A stretch of DNA of 7,271 nt from Ferrithrix thermotolerans DSM 19514 (GTDB lineage: Bacteria > Actinomycetota > Acidimicrobiia > Acidimicrobiales > Ilumatobacteraceae), in contig CAMAQQ010000061.1 in assembly GCA_945860575.1 (NCBI GenBank), positions 1 through 7,271 of the forward strand, in the 5' to 3' direction. The position numbers were made by a program, and so were the translations under genes. Each line of letters starts with the position of its first letter. The first letter of the stretch is position 1. Positions 7,065 to 7,271 of this stretch are shown piece after piece. The notes beneath the pieces were generated by a model, which had not been told where the DNA came from, searched no databases, and worked only from the letters and a program-made list of their open reading frames with translations.

Positions 7065-7075
7065 TTTCTTTCTCT
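7065..7075 (-). promoter_or_regulatory. Purine-rich tract, possible weak ribosome-binding site
   Basis: On the minus strand this reads GAGAAAGAAAA, just upstream of the methyltransferase ATG at 7060. It is purine-rich but lacks a canonical AGGAG core. It is the best candidate ribosome-binding site among the visible starts; the other genes show even less. Confidence 0.35.
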
Positions 7076-7271
7076 ATTCGTTTTCTTCGAGTTCTTCTAA
7101 AGCCAATAGCGCATCAGTACTGATTGCCGAATTGTCAACATCGGCTTCGTATCCGCCCGCGAATGCCAATCTCCCAAGACGTTCGCGCGAATACTCGCCG
7201 TCAAGACGGTCGGCTTCGCGTTGCGCCGCTTCGGCAAGGTCTCCGACCAGTGGCAAACTGATTCGACGCCA
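7074..7271 (-). CDS. Conserved 'virulence factor' family protein, C-terminal part (cut by window edge)
   Basis: The frame is open from base 7271 and ends at a TAG, giving 65 visible residues; the start is outside the window. The TTG at 7256 is an internal Leu codon, not a credible start, because the frame continues upstream without a stop. The pattern WRRxxLPLVGDLAEAAQREADRL near the visible start, then a YSRERL segment, resembles from memory a family of about 100 residues annotated 'virulence factor' (Pfam Virulence_fact) that commonly sits beside corrinoid methyltransferase genes. The name is an annotation relic; nothing here suggests pathogenicity, and the biochemical role is unknown. Association suggests a small accessory to corrinoid-dependent methyl transfer. 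The visible part is helical-looking, with an acidic end (LALEELEENE). The identification rests on recalled similarity over a short segment, so it is tentative. Confidence 0.55.
   Translation of the reverse strand, partial: WRRISLPLVGDLAEAAQREADRLDGEYSRERLGRLAFAGGYEADVDNSAISTDALLALEELEENE

Overview
The window holds part of one minus-strand operon, read from high to low coordinates, devoted to demethylating methylated amines and feeding the methyl groups into folate one-carbon metabolism. Seven genes are visible. Five are complete and one is cut at each window edge. Together they fill almost the whole window; the largest gap is 62 bases, so there is no long non-coding stretch. No rRNA, tRNA, CRISPR array, insertion sequence, terminator or convincing promoter is visible. 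The operon's promoter must lie beyond base 7271, and its end lies beyond base 1.

Order of transcription: (1) the C-terminal 65 residues of a small protein resembling the conserved family labelled 'virulence factor' (7271-7074); (2) a methyltetrahydrofolate:corrinoid methyltransferase of the pterin-binding TIM-barrel family (7060-6158); (3) a 2Fe-2S plus ASKHA-ATPase protein of the RamA/RACo/DUF4445 type that reductively reactivates corrinoid proteins (6151-4127); (4) a trimethylamine methyltransferase (MttB)-superfamily protein without pyrrolysine (4121-2583); (5) a methylenetetrahydrofolate reductase of the MetF superfamily (2520-1645); (6) a DAO-family FAD-dependent amine oxidoreductase resembling sarcosine/dimethylglycine oxidases (1648-353, overlapping gene 5 by ATGA); (7) the first 105 residues of a betaine/homocysteine S-methyltransferase (317-1).

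Inferred pathway: the MttB-like enzyme moves a methyl group from a quaternary or tertiary amine to a corrinoid protein. The pterin methyltransferase moves it on to tetrahydrofolate. The MetF-like reductase, running in the oxidative direction, turns methyl-THF into methylene-THF. The ASKHA protein rescues Co(II) corrinoid. Alongside this, the homocysteine methyltransferase could take a methyl from glycine betaine directly, and the flavoprotein could oxidise the resulting dimethylglycine or sarcosine. The corrinoid protein itself is not in the window and is expected beyond base 7271.

Organism: a bacterium of roughly 50% G+C (spot-checked on a few lines only). The set of genes resembles, from memory, betaine/one-carbon clusters of aerobic and often aquatic bacteria such as roseobacters. 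The moderate G+C and weak Shine-Dalgarno signals leave the lineage open; an alphaproteobacterial or actinobacterial (acidimicrobial) host cannot be decided from the sequence. Four of the six visible stop codons are TAG, including that of the MttB-like gene, which argues against pyrrolysine decoding.
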